Below are positions 27,709 through 36,895 of a stretch of DNA of 42,988 bases, one piece after another. The notes beneath the pieces were generated by a model that was given only the letters and a program-made list of their open reading frames with translations, ran no database searches and was not told the DNA's origin. A program made the position numbers and the translations under genes. This DNA comes from Asaia bogorensis. Its GTDB lineage: Bacteria > Pseudomonadota > Alphaproteobacteria > Reyranellales > Reyranellaceae. Each line of letters begins with the position of its first letter. The stretch's first letter is position 1. Location: positions 1 to 42,988 of the forward strand of contig CAMDQJ010000018.1 in the NCBI GenBank assembly GCA_945905835.1. The letters are read 5' to 3'.

Positions 27709-29244
27709 CTAGTGCCACCACGCCGCAAGCGCGGCCAGCAGAGCGATCACGGCCAGGGTCTCGGCGACGCCGATGCGCGGCCAGCTGCGCGATGGAACGG
27801 GCGGCGGCGCGCGCTCGGCGATCTTGCGCTCCCGTTCGGCGATAACGTGCAGGCTGTCGATCAGGCGCGGCAGGCGGCGCAGGCCCTGCACCAGGTCCTC
27901 GGCGGCGCGGCCGATGGTTGCGCGCGGTCCGAAATGGCTGCGCATCCAATCCTCGATCAGGGGCTGGGCCAGTTCCCAGATGTTGACCGTGGGATTGAGC
28001 CGCGTGCCCATGCCCTCGGCCATCAGCATGGTCTTCTGCAGCAGCAGGAGCTGCGGCTGCACCGCCATCTCGAATTGTTCGGTGACGCGCAGCAATTGCG
28101 CCAGCAGGCGCGCGATCGAGATCTGGTGGCTGGGCTTGCCGAAGATCGGCTCGCCGATCGAGCGGCAGGCCTGGGCAAAAATCTCGACGGACTGGTCGGC
28201 CGGCACGTAGCCGGCGCGGAACTGGACCTCGGCCACGGCGCGGTAGTCGCGACGCAGGAAGGAAACCAGCAGCTCGGCGAGATAGCCGCGGGTGTCCTCG
28301 TCGACGCGGCCCATGATGCCGAAATCGACCGGCACGATGCGGCCTTCCGGATCGACGAAGGCGTTGCCGCCATGCATGTCGGCGTGGAAGAAGCCGTCGC
28401 GGAAGACCTGGTAGAAGAACGCCTCGGCGCACTTCTTCATGACGGCGTCGGGATCGTGGCCGGCGGCGACGATGGCGTCGCGGTCGCCGATCGGGATGCC
28501 GACCACGCGCTCAAGCGTCAGCACGCGCCGCGCCGTGCGATCCCAGTCGATGGTGGGGGCGCGATAGCCAGGATCGTCGGCGAAGTTCAGCCCGAGTTCC
28601 TCGGCCGCCGCCGCCTCCATGCGCAGGTCCATCTCGACGCGGACGACGTCGGCGAAGGCGCGCACCGATTCGACGGGTTTCAGGCGGCGAAAGCGCGGCT
28701 GCGTGCGCTCGACCAGCTCGGCCATCCAGTAGAAAAGGTCGAGATCGCGCTCGAAGGCCTGTTCGATGCCGGGACGCAGGATCTTCACCGCGACGTCGCG
28801 GCCGTCGGTCGTCACGGCAAAGTGGACCTGGGCAATCGAAGCCGCCGCCACCGGCACATCGTCAAAGCTCGTAAACAGCTCTTCCAGCGGGCGCTCGAGT
28901 TCGCCGACCATCGTGGCGCGCGCTTCGGCACCGGAGAACGCCGGCAAGTGATCCTGCAGGCGCGTCAGGTCGGCGGCGACGCCTTCGCTCAAGAGATCGG
29001 CGCGGGTCGACAGTGCCTGGCCGAGCTTGATGAAAGAAGGACCCATCTCCTGCAGCGCGGCCGCCAACCTTTCTCCAGGCCGTCGCATGTCGCGGCGCCA
29101 GGCAAAGAGCCGGCCCCATATGCGCGCCCAACCGACCAGCGCCGGCGCCACGCCCAGGATCTCGAGCGGAAACAGCGCGTCATGCCGCGCGAGGCTGATC
29201 GCAAGCCGCAGGAGCCGCCAGGAATTGCGCAGGGCGCGCAGCAT
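27709..29244 (-). CDS. ubiB: Ubiquinone biosynthesis protein UbiB (atypical kinase)
   Basis: A 511-residue ADCK/UbiB-like protein needed for ubiquinone synthesis. The family-specific KxGQ region is FIKLGQALSTRADLL, the alanine-rich nucleotide loop is AAASIAQVH, the conserved Lys is in VAVKILRPG, the catalytic region is FHADMHGGNAFV, and VDFGIMGRVDED follows. Two short C-terminal hydrophobic stretches (VAETLAVIALLAALAAWW) anchor it in the membrane. ATG 29244 has GGAG a few bases upstream. It lies 18 bp after ubiE, the standard ubiE-ubiB pair. Confidence 0.95.
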   Translation of the reverse strand: MLRALRNSWRLLRLAISLARHDALFPLEILGVAPALVGWARIWGRLFAWRRDMRRPGERLAAALQEMGPSFIKLGQALSTRADLLSEGVAADLTRLQDHLPAFSGAEARATMVGELERPLEELFTSFDDVPVAAASIAQVHFAVTTDGRDVAVKILRPGIEQAFERDLDLFYWMAELVERTQPRFRRLKPVESVRAFADVVRVEMDLRMEAAAAEELGLNFADDPGYRAPTIDWDRTARRVLTLERVVGIPIGDRDAIVAAGHDPDAVMKKCAEAFFYQVFRDGFFHADMHGGNAFVDPEGRIVPVDFGIMGRVDEDTRGYLAELLVSFLRRDYRAVAEVQFRAGYVPADQSVEIFAQACRSIGEPIFGKPSHQISIARLLAQLLRVTEQFEMAVQPQLLLLQKTMLMAEGMGTRLNPTVNIWELAQPLIEDWMRSHFGPRATIGRAAEDLVQGLRRLPRLIDSLHVIAERERKIAERAPPPVPSRSWPRIGVAETLAVIALLAALAAWWH

Positions 29245-29262
29245 GTGTGCTCCGTCGCGCCG

Positions 29263-30039
29263 CTAGACGCGCCAGCCGCTGTGCAGCGCCACGACGCCCA
29301 GGGTCATGTCACGCCACGCTACGTTGGCAAGTCCCGACTGGCGCATGCGATCCGCCAGTTCGGGCTGCGGCGGGAACCGCCGGATGCTCTCATGCAGGTA
29401 ACGATAGGACTCGGCGTCCTTGGCGATCAGCCGGCCGAAGAACGGCAGAGCGCGCTCTGAGTAGGCGTCGTAGAGCCTGGCGAGCGGCCGGCTGCTGACG
29501 CGGCTGAACTCCAGGCAGAGGAACCGCCCACCCGGCTTCAGGACGCGAAAGGCCTCGCGCAGCGCCTTGTCGATGTCGGTGACGTTGCGCAGGCCGAAGG
29601 CGATCGTGTAGCCGTCGAACGAACGGTCGGGAAACGGCAAGCTCTCGGCATCGCCGGTGGTCCAGGTGAGGCCCTGCAACAAGCCGCGATCGACGGCGCG
29701 GTCGCGACCGACGTCCAGCATGGCTGGGTTGATGTCGCAGACCGTGACGTCGGGGCGGTCACCTTGGCGCTTAAGGATGCGGAAGGCGATATCGCCCGTT
29801 CCGCCGGCGACATCGAGGAACCGTTCGCCCGGCCGCGGGTTAAGGACATCCACCGCGGTGTCCTTCCACAGACGATGCACGCCCCCCGACATAAGATCGT
29901 TCATCAGGTCGTAGCGCGGCGCCACGCTCGCGAAGACCTGGCGCACCATGCCGGCCTTCTCGACCGCGGGAACGTCGCGGTAGCCGAAGGAGACCTTTTC
30001 GCCTCCCCCGGGCGGGATAGTATCGGGAGCATCGCTCAT
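29263..30039 (-). CDS. ubiE: Ubiquinone/menaquinone methyltransferase UbiE
   Basis: A 258-residue SAM-dependent C-methyltransferase in ubiquinone synthesis. It has the UbiE signature APRYDLMNDLMSGGVHRLWK, SAM motif I LDVAGGTGDIAF, VCDINPAMLDVGRDRA, the GDAESLPFPDRSFDG block and AFGLRNVTDIDKALREAFRV. The C-terminal YRYLHESIRRFPPQPELADR is also diagnostic. ATG 30039 begins MSDAPDTIPPGG and the family text starts shortly after. It is divergent from the dehalogenase-like gene, only 24 bp away, so their promoters overlap. In many relatives mutM lies here instead. Confidence 0.95.
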   Translation of the reverse strand: MSDAPDTIPPGGGEKVSFGYRDVPAVEKAGMVRQVFASVAPRYDLMNDLMSGGVHRLWKDTAVDVLNPRPGERFLDVAGGTGDIAFRILKRQGDRPDVTVCDINPAMLDVGRDRAVDRGLLQGLTWTTGDAESLPFPDRSFDGYTIAFGLRNVTDIDKALREAFRVLKPGGRFLCLEFSRVSSRPLARLYDAYSERALPFFGRLIAKDAESYRYLHESIRRFPPQPELADRMRQSGLANVAWRDMTLGVVALHSGWRV

Positions 30040-30063
30040 GGGGCGCAACTTAGGGGAAACGCC

Positions 30064-30798
30064 ATGCCGCTGAAAGGCCGGGTGATGCTGATCACCAACG
30101 TCGAAAAGTTCGCAGGCCATGCGACAACAGCGGTGGCCTTGGCCCAGGGTGCGACCGTTCTGGCGCACGATCCGGCCTTCGAGGGCCCGACCGCGCGGCA
30201 TGCTTACGAGAACAAGTTCCCCGGCGCCCATGCGCTGTCGGTCGCCGATCCCGCGACGCTGGTCGAGCTGGCGTTGAAGCGCCACGGCCATATCGACGCG
30301 CTGGTCAACAACGACGCTTACCCGGAACTGCGCGCGCCGCTCGGCGAAACCCGCATGGAAGACTACCGTGCAGCGCTGGAAGCCATGGCGGTGGCGCCGC
30401 TGCGCCTCACCCAGTTCGTGGCGCCCGCCATGCGCAAGCGCAAGCACGGCCGCATCGTGTTCGTCTCCTCGGCCGCACCGCTGCGCGGCATCGCCAACTA
30501 CGCGCCCTATGTCTCGGCGCGGGCGGCGGCCAACGGGCTGGTGTCGTCGCTAGCCAAGGAGCTGGGCCGCGACGGCATCACGGTAAACGCCGTCGGCTCG
30601 AACTATGTCGAGAACCCCGACTACTTCCCGCCGGCGCTGCTCGCCAACAAGGAAGCGATGGCCAAGATGACGGCACAGATACCGCTCGGCCGGCTGGGCA
30701 AGCCGGAGGAGCTGGGCGCGGCGGTGTGTTTCCTGTGCTCGGACGGCGCCGGCTTCATCACCGGCCATGTGCTGCCGCATGCAGGCGGCTGGGCGTGA
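30064..30798 (+). CDS. Putative halohydrin (haloalcohol) dehalogenase, SDR-derived
   Basis: A 244-residue protein of SDR shape that lacks the Rossmann TGxxxGxG motif. Instead, residues 11-18 read TNVEKFAG, which fits T-X4-(F/Y)-X-G, the halide-pocket signature of halohydrin dehalogenases. The catalytic set Ser136, Tyr149, Arg153 has exactly the S-X12-Y-X3-R spacing of these enzymes, with Arg replacing the SDR Lys. From memory it is also close to HheC in stretches (TNV..F.G, HD..F, ND, EDYR.A.EA, KRK.G.I.F.SSA.P, SARA, NY). Such enzymes convert halohydrins to epoxides and halide without NAD(P). AGGGGAA precedes ATG 30064. No partner gene for halogenated compounds lies nearby. A related non-catalytic SDR remains possible. 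Confidence 0.8.
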   Translation: MPLKGRVMLITNVEKFAGHATTAVALAQGATVLAHDPAFEGPTARHAYENKFPGAHALSVADPATLVELALKRHGHIDALVNNDAYPELRAPLGETRMEDYRAALEAMAVAPLRLTQFVAPAMRKRKHGRIVFVSSAAPLRGIANYAPYVSARAAANGLVSSLAKELGRDGITVNAVGSNYVENPDYFPPALLANKEAMAKMTAQIPLGRLGKPEELGAAVCFLCSDGAGFITGHVLPHAGGWA

Positions 30799-30838
30799 CG
30801 ACGCGCCGGGGGCGTGCCAGTATTCGCGCATAATCAAA

Positions 30839-30866
30839 GGCCGCGCACGTCGGACGAAGCGCGGCC
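30839..30866. terminator. Inverted repeat after the dehalogenase-like gene
   Basis: GGCCGCGC and GCGCGGCC are perfect 8-bp arms around a 12-base loop, 41 bp after the gene's stop and 76 bp before the permease start. It may end transcription of the dehalogenase or lie in the leader of the ABC operon. No T-run follows. Confidence 0.4.
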
Positions 30867-30870
30867 ACCA

Positions 30871-30941
30871 GGGAGGAAACTGCAAAGCGTCGGCGCCGCC
30901 GACGGCGTTGCTCCTTGGTCGAACGCGTCCGCGGACGTTGT
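30871..30941 (+). promoter_or_regulatory. ABC operon leader with a strong orphan Shine-Dalgarno and a hairpin
   Basis: A very strong ribosome-site sequence GGGAGGAAAC (30871-30880) has no ATG or GTG at the right distance; a CTG overlaps its end. A 7-bp hairpin CGTCGGC-GCC-GCCGACG (30888-30904) follows, and the permease ATG is at 30942, some 60 bases further, with only a weak site of its own. The stretch may be a leader or a lost start. Confidence 0.4.
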
Positions 30942-31880
30942 ATGGGACGACAGATTGTCCATCGTTTGCTGATTTCGTTCCCCGCCTTGCTCGGGGTTCT
31001 CTTCCTTTGCTTCTGCCTCCTGCAGGTCGTGCCGGCCGATCCGGCGATGATCATCGCCGGCCCCGACGCCAAGGCCGAGACCATCGCCGCCATCCGCCTC
31101 GAGCTCGGTCTCGACCGGCCGATTCCCGTGCAGTTCTTCGAATATATCCTGCGCGTGCTGCGCGGCGATCTCGGCCGCTCGATCATCTCCAACAAGCAGG
31201 TGATCGAGGAGCTGGCGCTGACCATCGGCCCAACCGTCGAGCTGATGGTGGGGGCGATGCTGATCGCCGTGCCCAGCGGCCTGGCGCTCGGGACGCTGGC
31301 GGCGGTCAATCGCGGCCGCATCGCCGACCGGCTGATCATGGCGGTCTCGGTCGCCGGCGTGTCCATGCCGGTGTTCTTCATCGGCCTGATCCTGATCCAG
31401 TATGTCGGCTACAAATGGGCCATGCTGCCCTTCACCGGCCGCACCGGCCCGGTGTGGGACGGCGGTCTGCCGAGCCTGATCCTGCCGGCGTCGACGCTGG
31501 GCGCCGTGCTGATCGGCCCGATCGCGCGGCTGACGCGCACGGCGGTGCTGGAAGTGCTGGGCGCCGACTTCGTGCGCACCGCCCGCGCCAAGGGCCTGCG
31601 CGAGACAGTGGTGATCGTCCATCACGCGCTGCGCAACGCCATGATCCCGGTCGTCACCCTGATCGGCCTGCAGGCCGCTTTCCTGCTGGGCGGCGCGGTG
31701 GTCACGGAAACCATGTTCTCGTGGCCGGGTGTCGGCCGGCTGGCCGTCGGCGCCATCGTCTCGAGCGATTTTCCGACGGCGCAGGGCGCCATCATGATCC
31801 TCGCCATCGCCTTCCTGACGATCAACCTGGTAGTCGACGTGCTCTACGTCTATCTCGATCCACGGCTGCAGCGCTCATGA
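30942..31880 (+). CDS. Peptide-type ABC transporter permease, DppB-like
   Basis: A 312-residue inner-membrane permease with about six spans: LLISFPALLGVLFLCFCLLQ first, then the long periplasmic segment with VVPADPAMIIAGPDAKAETI and LGLDRPIPVQFFEYILRVLR, and the core spans. The binding-protein-dependent transport signature near the coupling helix is DFVRTARAKGLRETVVIVHH ALRNAMIPVVTLIG (two parts). ATG 30942 starts MGRQIVHRLL, matching family starts; TTG 30915 is an alternative. It overlaps the next permease gene by ATGA. Confidence 0.9.
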   Translation: MGRQIVHRLLISFPALLGVLFLCFCLLQVVPADPAMIIAGPDAKAETIAAIRLELGLDRPIPVQFFEYILRVLRGDLGRSIISNKQVIEELALTIGPTVELMVGAMLIAVPSGLALGTLAAVNRGRIADRLIMAVSVAGVSMPVFFIGLILIQYVGYKWAMLPFTGRTGPVWDGGLPSLILPASTLGAVLIGPIARLTRTAVLEVLGADFVRTARAKGLRETVVIVHHALRNAMIPVVTLIGLQAAFLLGGAVVTETMFSWPGVGRLAVGAIVSSDFPTAQGAIMILAIAFLTINLVVDVLYVYLDPRLQRS

Positions 31881-32761
31881 GCGTCGAGGTCCTCGAGCCC
31901 ATCGCCGGTGACGCCGAAGCAGGCCCGCTCGGCCGCGCCGGCGTGCTGCGCCGCCTCACCCGCGACAAGGTGGCGGCAACGGCGGCGGTGACGCTCACGC
32001 TCATCGTTCTGGCGGCGATCTTCGCGCCGCTGATCGCGCCCCACGACCCCTATCTCACCGACCTCACCAAAGTGATGCAGCCGCCCAACGAGGTTAACCT
32101 GCTCGGCACTGACAATACCGGCCGCGACATCCTGAGCCGCGTGATCTACGGCACGCGCAACACCCTGATGCTAGGCCTCGTCGGCGTCATCATCGGCGGC
32201 GCCTTCGGCGGCGTGCTCGGCATCCTGGCGGCATTCTATCCCAGACTCGACGGCTGGATCATGCGGCTGGTCGACGTGATGCTGGCCTTCCCGGCCATCC
32301 TGATCGGCCTCGCAGTAGCGGCGATCTTCGGCGCCGGACTCACGGCCGTGGTGATCGCGCTTGTGGTGGCGACAATCCCGGACGTGGCGCGCGTGGCGCG
32401 CGGCGCGGCGGTGGGCGTGATGGGCCAGGAGTTCATGGAAGCCGGTCGCGCCGTCGGCGTCTCCGACTCGACGCTGATCTGGCGCTACCTCACGCTCAAC
32501 TGCATCTCGACCATCTTCGTCTTCCTCACCCTGCGCTTCGGCCAGATCATCCTCATCGGCTCGGCACTGGGCTTTCTCGGCATGGGCGCGCAGCCGCCGA
32601 CCGCCGAGCTCGGCATGATGGCGGCCCAGGGTCGCGACTTCCTTTTCATGGCGCCGCATATCGCGACGATTCCTAGTCTCGCGATCTTCGTGATCGTGCT
32701 GGCCGCCAACCTTCTGGGCGACGCGATGCGCGACGTCCTCGACCCGAGGCTGCAACAATGA
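31877..32761 (+). CDS. Peptide-type ABC transporter permease, DppC-like
   Basis: A 294-residue permease partner. The N-terminal cytoplasmic tail leads to VAATAAVTLTLIVLAAIFAP, then HDPYLTDLTKVMQPPNEVNL LGTDNTGRDILSRVIYGTRN (two parts), a DppC/OppC hallmark, and a six-span core with GQEFMEAGRAVGVSDSTLIW as the ATPase coupling helix. The start ATG overlaps the permease upstream (ATGA), and the stop overlaps the start of the first binding protein (ATGA). This coupling indicates a single polycistronic unit. Confidence 0.9.
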   Translation: MSVEVLEPIAGDAEAGPLGRAGVLRRLTRDKVAATAAVTLTLIVLAAIFAPLIAPHDPYLTDLTKVMQPPNEVNLLGTDNTGRDILSRVIYGTRNTLMLGLVGVIIGGAFGGVLGILAAFYPRLDGWIMRLVDVMLAFPAILIGLAVAAIFGAGLTAVVIALVVATIPDVARVARGAAVGVMGQEFMEAGRAVGVSDSTLIWRYLTLNCISTIFVFLTLRFGQIILIGSALGFLGMGAQPPTAELGMMAAQGRDFLFMAPHIATIPSLAIFVIVLAANLLGDAMRDVLDPRLQQ

Positions 32762-34320
32762 CCAGATCCCTGTTCTATGCCGCGTTCGCGTTGTTTTTCG
32801 CAGTACCAGCCGGTGCGCAGACGCTGAAGATGATGAAGGGCATCGACGCGCCGCATTACGACGCGCAGCGCACGACCTGGGGCCCGACCTCCGACATCGT
32901 CAACATGTTCCAGGACACGCTGGTGGCGCTCGACTGGGACGGCAGGACGCCGATCCCCTATCTCGCCAAGTCGTGGACAGTGAGCGCCGACGGCAAGACC
33001 TACACCTTCAAGCTGCGCGACGACGTGTCGTTCTGCAGCGGCAAGAAGTTCACCGCCGACGATGTGGTCTTCAGCTTCAAGCGCCTGAAGAGTCCCGAGG
33101 TCAAGGGCCCCTATGCCTGGCGCGCCGGCACCATCAAGGAACTGCGCGCGGTCGATCCGTATACCGTCGAGTACGAGCTCACCGAGCCTTATTCGGAGCT
33201 TCTCCTGCAGCTCACCATGTTCACCAACGTCATCCATAACAAGGAGAGCGTCGAGGCGCTGGGCAAGGACTACGGCATCAAGGGCGCCGACGGCACCGGC
33301 CCATGGTGCTTCGAGTCGTGGCAGCCGCGCACACAGATCGTGCTCAAGCGCCACGACGCTTACAAATGGGGGCCCTCGATGTACAAGAATCCGGGCCCGG
33401 TGAAGTTCGAGAAGCTCGTCATCAAGATCGTGCCCGAGGATTCGAGCCGCGTGGCGGCGATGATGGCGGGACAGTTCGACGTCACCCACCAGTTTCCCTC
33501 GCAGTTCATCGCCCAGGCCAAGACCGCGCCGATGCTGACGGTGAACCCGGCGCAACCCAACTTCCAGCTGCTCTATTTCGGCTTCAAGACGACGCGGCCG
33601 ATGGTGGCCGACAAGCGCGTGCGCGAAGCCATGAGCATCGCCATCGATCGCGCGGCCATCGGCAAGGCAATATTGCTGGGCAACGCCGATCCCGCCTTCA
33701 CCATCGTCGATCCGGCGGCTCTCGACCACGACCCCAAGACCGTGGGGCTCGTCAAGGAAGACGCCGAACAGGCGAAGAAGCTGCTCGACGAGGCCGGCTG
33801 GAAGGTGGGCTCCGACGGCATCCGCGAGAAGGACGGCGTCAAGCTCGCCCCCCGGGTCTACTACACGGCGAACGCCAATTCGGCCCGCGTCGCCGAGGCG
33901 ATCCAGGGCTACCTGCGCAAGATCGGCGTGCACTGGCAGCTCCAGCCATGGGACTCGACCATCGCCTCGGTCAAGATGGCCGAGCAGGACTACGAGATCT
34001 GGTCGGTCACCGTGCCCTACCTGTCGGCCGGCGACCTGATGAACATCTACTTCGACTCGGCCAACATCCCGACGCCCAACCGCATGAACTGGAAGGACGC
34101 CGAGACCGACGAATGGCTGAAGCAGGGCCGCGCCGCCCTTACGTCCGAGGACCGCGCCAAGAACTATGCCCTGGTGCAGCAGAAGGCGATGCGCGAGCAC
34201 CTGTGGATGCCGGTGCTCAACATCAACATGGACCAGGTCACCAGCAAGAATCTGAAGGGCATGCGCCCGCACATGATTTACCAGAACACCTTCTACAAAG
34301 GCCTCGACGCGTCATTCTGA
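32758..34320 (+). CDS. ABC transporter substrate-binding protein, family 5 (first copy)
   Basis: A 520-residue exported solute-binding protein of the DppA/OppA class. The signal peptide is MTRSLFYAAFALFFAVPAGA, cleaved before QTLK. The family text includes YLAKSWTVSADGKTYTFKLR and [20 protein letters not shown], then [20 protein letters not shown] and the C-terminal [11 protein letters not shown]. It binds the solute in the periplasm and delivers it to the permease pair. Class members bind peptides, but also opines, glutathione or other compounds, so the ligand is unknown. A near-collinear second copy follows 14 bp later. Confidence 0.92.
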   Translation: MTRSLFYAAFALFFAVPAGAQTLKMMKGIDAPHYDAQRTTWGPTSDIVNMFQDTLVALDWDGRTPIPYLAKSWTVSADGKTYTFKLRDDVSFCSGKKFTADDVVFSFKRLKSPEVKGPYAWRAGTIKELRAVDPYTVEYELTEPYSELLLQLTMFTNVIHNKESVEALGKDYGIKGADGTGPWCFESWQPRTQIVLKRHDAYKWGPSMYKNPGPVKFEKLVIKIVPEDSSRVAAMMAGQFDVTHQFPSQFIAQAKTAPMLTVNPAQPNFQLLYFGFKTTRPMVADKRVREAMSIAIDRAAIGKAILLGNADPAFTIVDPAALDHDPKTVGLVKEDAEQAKKLLDEAGWKVGSDGIREKDGVKLAPRVYYTANANSARVAEAIQGYLRKIGVHWQLQPWDSTIASVKMAEQDYEIWSVTVPYLSAGDLMNIYFDSANIPTPNRMNWKDAETDEWLKQGRAALTSEDRAKNYALVQQKAMREHLWMPVLNINMDQVTSKNLKGMRPHMIYQNTFYKGLDASF

Positions 34321-34334
34321 TAGGGAGAACGACC

Positions 34335-35903
34335 ATGCTTAGAGTACTGGCTAGAACAGTTGTGTTTGGCGCGATGGCGTTGGCGTCGGCTGCGGAAGCA
34401 CAGACGCTGCGCATGATGAAGGCGCTCGACGCGCCGCACTATGACGGCTCGCGCACGACCTGGTCGCCGACCTCCGATATCGTCAACATGTTCCAGGATA
34501 CGCTGGTGGCGATGGACTGGGACGGCAAGACGCCGATCCCCTACCTCGCCAAGTCGTGGACGATGACTCCGGACGGCAAGCTCTACACCTTCAAGCTGCG
34601 CGAGGACGTGTCGTTCTGCAGCGGCAAGAAATTCACCGCCGCCGACGTGGTCTACACCTTCAAGCGGCTGACCAGCGCCGAGCTCAAGGCGCCGCTCGCC
34701 TGGCGCGCCGGCAACCTCAAGGACATCCGCGCCACCGATCCCTACACCATCGAGTACGAGCTGAACGAGCCGTTCTCCGACCTGCTGCTCAACCTCACCA
34801 TGTTCACCACGGCGATCCACAACAAGGAGAGCGTCGAATCGCTCGGCAAGGACTACGGCGTCAAGACGATCGACGGCACCGGTCCGTGGTGCTTCGAGAG
34901 CTGGCAGCCGCGCACCGAGATCGTTCTGAAACGTCACGACGCCTACAAGTGGGGGCCGTCGATGTACCAGAACAAGGGCCCGGTGAAGTTCGAGAAGCTC
35001 TCGATCAAGATCATCCCCGAGGATGCGAGCCGCGTCGCCGCCATGCTGGGCAGCCAGTTCGACGTCACCCACCAGATCCCGCTGGCCTTCATCCAGCAGG
35101 TCAAGTCGGCGCCCAACCTTAACGTCCAGGAGGCGACGCCCAACTTCCAGCTCATGTACTACGGCTACAAGACGACGCGGCCGATGGTGGCCGACAAGCG
35201 TGTGCGCGAGGCGATGAACATCGCCATCAACCGCGCCGAGATCGTCAAGGGCATCATGCTGGGCAATGCCGATCCCGCCTACACCTACATCGATGCCAAG
35301 GCGCTCGACTTCGCCGACTCGACCAAGGGCATCATCAAGGAGGACGCCGAGCGGGCGAAGAAGCTGCTCGACGAGGCCGGCTGGAAGGTCGGCTCCGACG
35401 GCATCCGCGAGAAGGACGGCGTCAAGCTGGCACCACGCGTGCTGTTCACACAGGTCGCCTACTTCCCGCGCGTCTCCGAGGCGATCCAGGGCTACATGCG
35501 CAAGATCGGCATTGACTGGAAGATCACCGGCTACGACAGCACCATCGCCCCGGCCGAGATGGCCAAGCAGGACTACGATTTGTGGACGGTGACGTTCCCC
35601 TACATGTCGGCCGGCGACCTGCTCAACTTCTACTTCGACTCCAAGAACATGCCGACACCCAACCGCATGAACTGGAACGACCCCAAGACCGACGAGTACC
35701 TCAAGATGGGCAAGGCGTCGCTGACCAACGCCGACCGCACTAAGTACTATGCGCTGGCCCAGCAGCGCGTCACCGAGGAGCATCTCTGGATGCCGGTGAT
35801 GAACATCGCGATGTACACCACCAGCCTCAAGAAGCTGAAGGGTGTACGGCCGCACATGCTCTATCAGAACACCTTCTACAAGGGACTGGACTACTCCTTC
35901 TGA
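34335..35903 (+). CDS. ABC transporter substrate-binding protein, family 5 (second copy)
   Basis: A 522-residue paralogue of the preceding gene. The signal peptide is [20 protein letters not shown], cleaved near AEA-QTLR. It matches the first copy without large gaps, including [35 protein letters not shown] and [20 protein letters not shown]. Differences concentrate in the signal, the mid-domain and the region after [15 protein letters not shown]. Two binding proteins in one operon with one permease pair and two ATPases suggest either two ligands or a duplicated dosage. TAGGGAGAA precedes ATG 34335. Its TGA overlaps the ATPase start (TGATG). Confidence 0.92.
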   Translation: MLRVLARTVVFGAMALASAAEAQTLRMMKALDAPHYDGSRTTWSPTSDIVNMFQDTLVAMDWDGKTPIPYLAKSWTMTPDGKLYTFKLREDVSFCSGKKFTAADVVYTFKRLTSAELKAPLAWRAGNLKDIRATDPYTIEYELNEPFSDLLLNLTMFTTAIHNKESVESLGKDYGVKTIDGTGPWCFESWQPRTEIVLKRHDAYKWGPSMYQNKGPVKFEKLSIKIIPEDASRVAAMLGSQFDVTHQIPLAFIQQVKSAPNLNVQEATPNFQLMYYGYKTTRPMVADKRVREAMNIAINRAEIVKGIMLGNADPAYTYIDAKALDFADSTKGIIKEDAERAKKLLDEAGWKVGSDGIREKDGVKLAPRVLFTQVAYFPRVSEAIQGYMRKIGIDWKITGYDSTIAPAEMAKQDYDLWTVTFPYMSAGDLLNFYFDSKNMPTPNRMNWNDPKTDEYLKMGKASLTNADRTKYYALAQQRVTEEHLWMPVMNIAMYTTSLKKLKGVRPHMLYQNTFYKGLDYSF

Positions 35904-36895
35904 TGGACGCGCTGCTCGAGGTCCGCGGTCTCCGCACGCATTTTGACACCGACCGCGGATTGTTCCGCGCCGTCGACGGCATCAGCTTTTCCGTCGGCTG
36001 CGGCAGGACCGTCGGGCTGGTCGGTGAATCAGGCTGCGGCAAGAGCGTGACCTCGCTCTCGATCATGGGCCTGGTCGCCGAGCCCGGCCGGGTCGCGGCC
36101 GAATCCGTGCTGTTCGAGGGCCGCGACGTGCTGGCGCTGTCGGCCGACGAACGCCGCCAACTGCGCGGCGGCAAGATGTCGATGATCTTCCAGGAGCCGA
36201 TGACCTCGCTCAATCCGGTGCACACCATCGGCCAGCAAATCGTCGAAGCGGTCCTTGCCCATACCCAGATGTCGCCGCAGGCCGCCAAGGCGCGCGCCAT
36301 CGAGATGCTGGAGTTGGTGCGCATCCCCTCGGCCGCGGCGCGCTTCGACGACTATCCGCACCGGCTGTCGGGTGGCATGCGCCAGCGCGTCATGATTGCC
36401 ATGGCGCTGTGCTGCGAGCCCGCGCTGCTGATCGCCGACGAGCCGACCACGGCGCTCGACGTCACCATCCAGGCCCAGATCCTCGACCTGCTGCAGGGCC
36501 TGCAGCAGCGGCTCGGCATGGCCGTGCTGATCATCACCCACGATCTTGGCGTCATCGCCGAGGTGGCCGACGAGGTGTTGGTGATGTACGCGGGCCAGAT
36601 CGTCGAAAGCGCCGAGGTCGCCGACCTGTTCGCCGACCCGCAGCACCCCTACACGATCGGCCTTTTGGGCTCGATCCCGCGCCTCGACGCCGACCGCGTG
36701 CGGCTGGCCACCATCGAGGGCACGGTGCCCAGCGCCAACAGCCAGCCCAAGGGCTGCCGCTTTTCGCCGCGCTGCCCCTTCGCCGACCGGCGCTGCCGCG
36801 AGCAGCAGCCACCGCTGCGGGACATCGCGCCCGGCCATCGCGTCGCCTGCTGGAAAGCGCCCGTTGAACTTCAAGACGGCGAGATCGCGGCATGA
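35903..36895 (+). CDS. Peptide-type ABC transporter ATPase, DppD-like
   Basis: A 330-residue cytoplasmic ATPase. Walker A is GESGCGKS at residues 41-48, the Q-loop is [19 protein letters not shown], the signature is [20 protein letters not shown], and Walker B is [20 protein letters not shown] with the H-loop ITHDL. The C-terminal oligopeptide-transport extension has [15 protein letters not shown], a Cys-rich patch seen in DppD-type subunits. The start overlaps the stop of the second binding protein. Pairs with the DppF-like ATPase to form the heterodimer. Confidence 0.94.
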   Translation: MDALLEVRGLRTHFDTDRGLFRAVDGISFSVGCGRTVGLVGESGCGKSVTSLSIMGLVAEPGRVAAESVLFEGRDVLALSADERRQLRGGKMSMIFQEPMTSLNPVHTIGQQIVEAVLAHTQMSPQAAKARAIEMLELVRIPSAAARFDDYPHRLSGGMRQRVMIAMALCCEPALLIADEPTTALDVTIQAQILDLLQGLQQRLGMAVLIITHDLGVIAEVADEVLVMYAGQIVESAEVADLFADPQHPYTIGLLGSIPRLDADRVRLATIEGTVPSANSQPKGCRFSPRCPFADRRCREQQPPLRDIAPGHRVACWKAPVELQDGEIAA

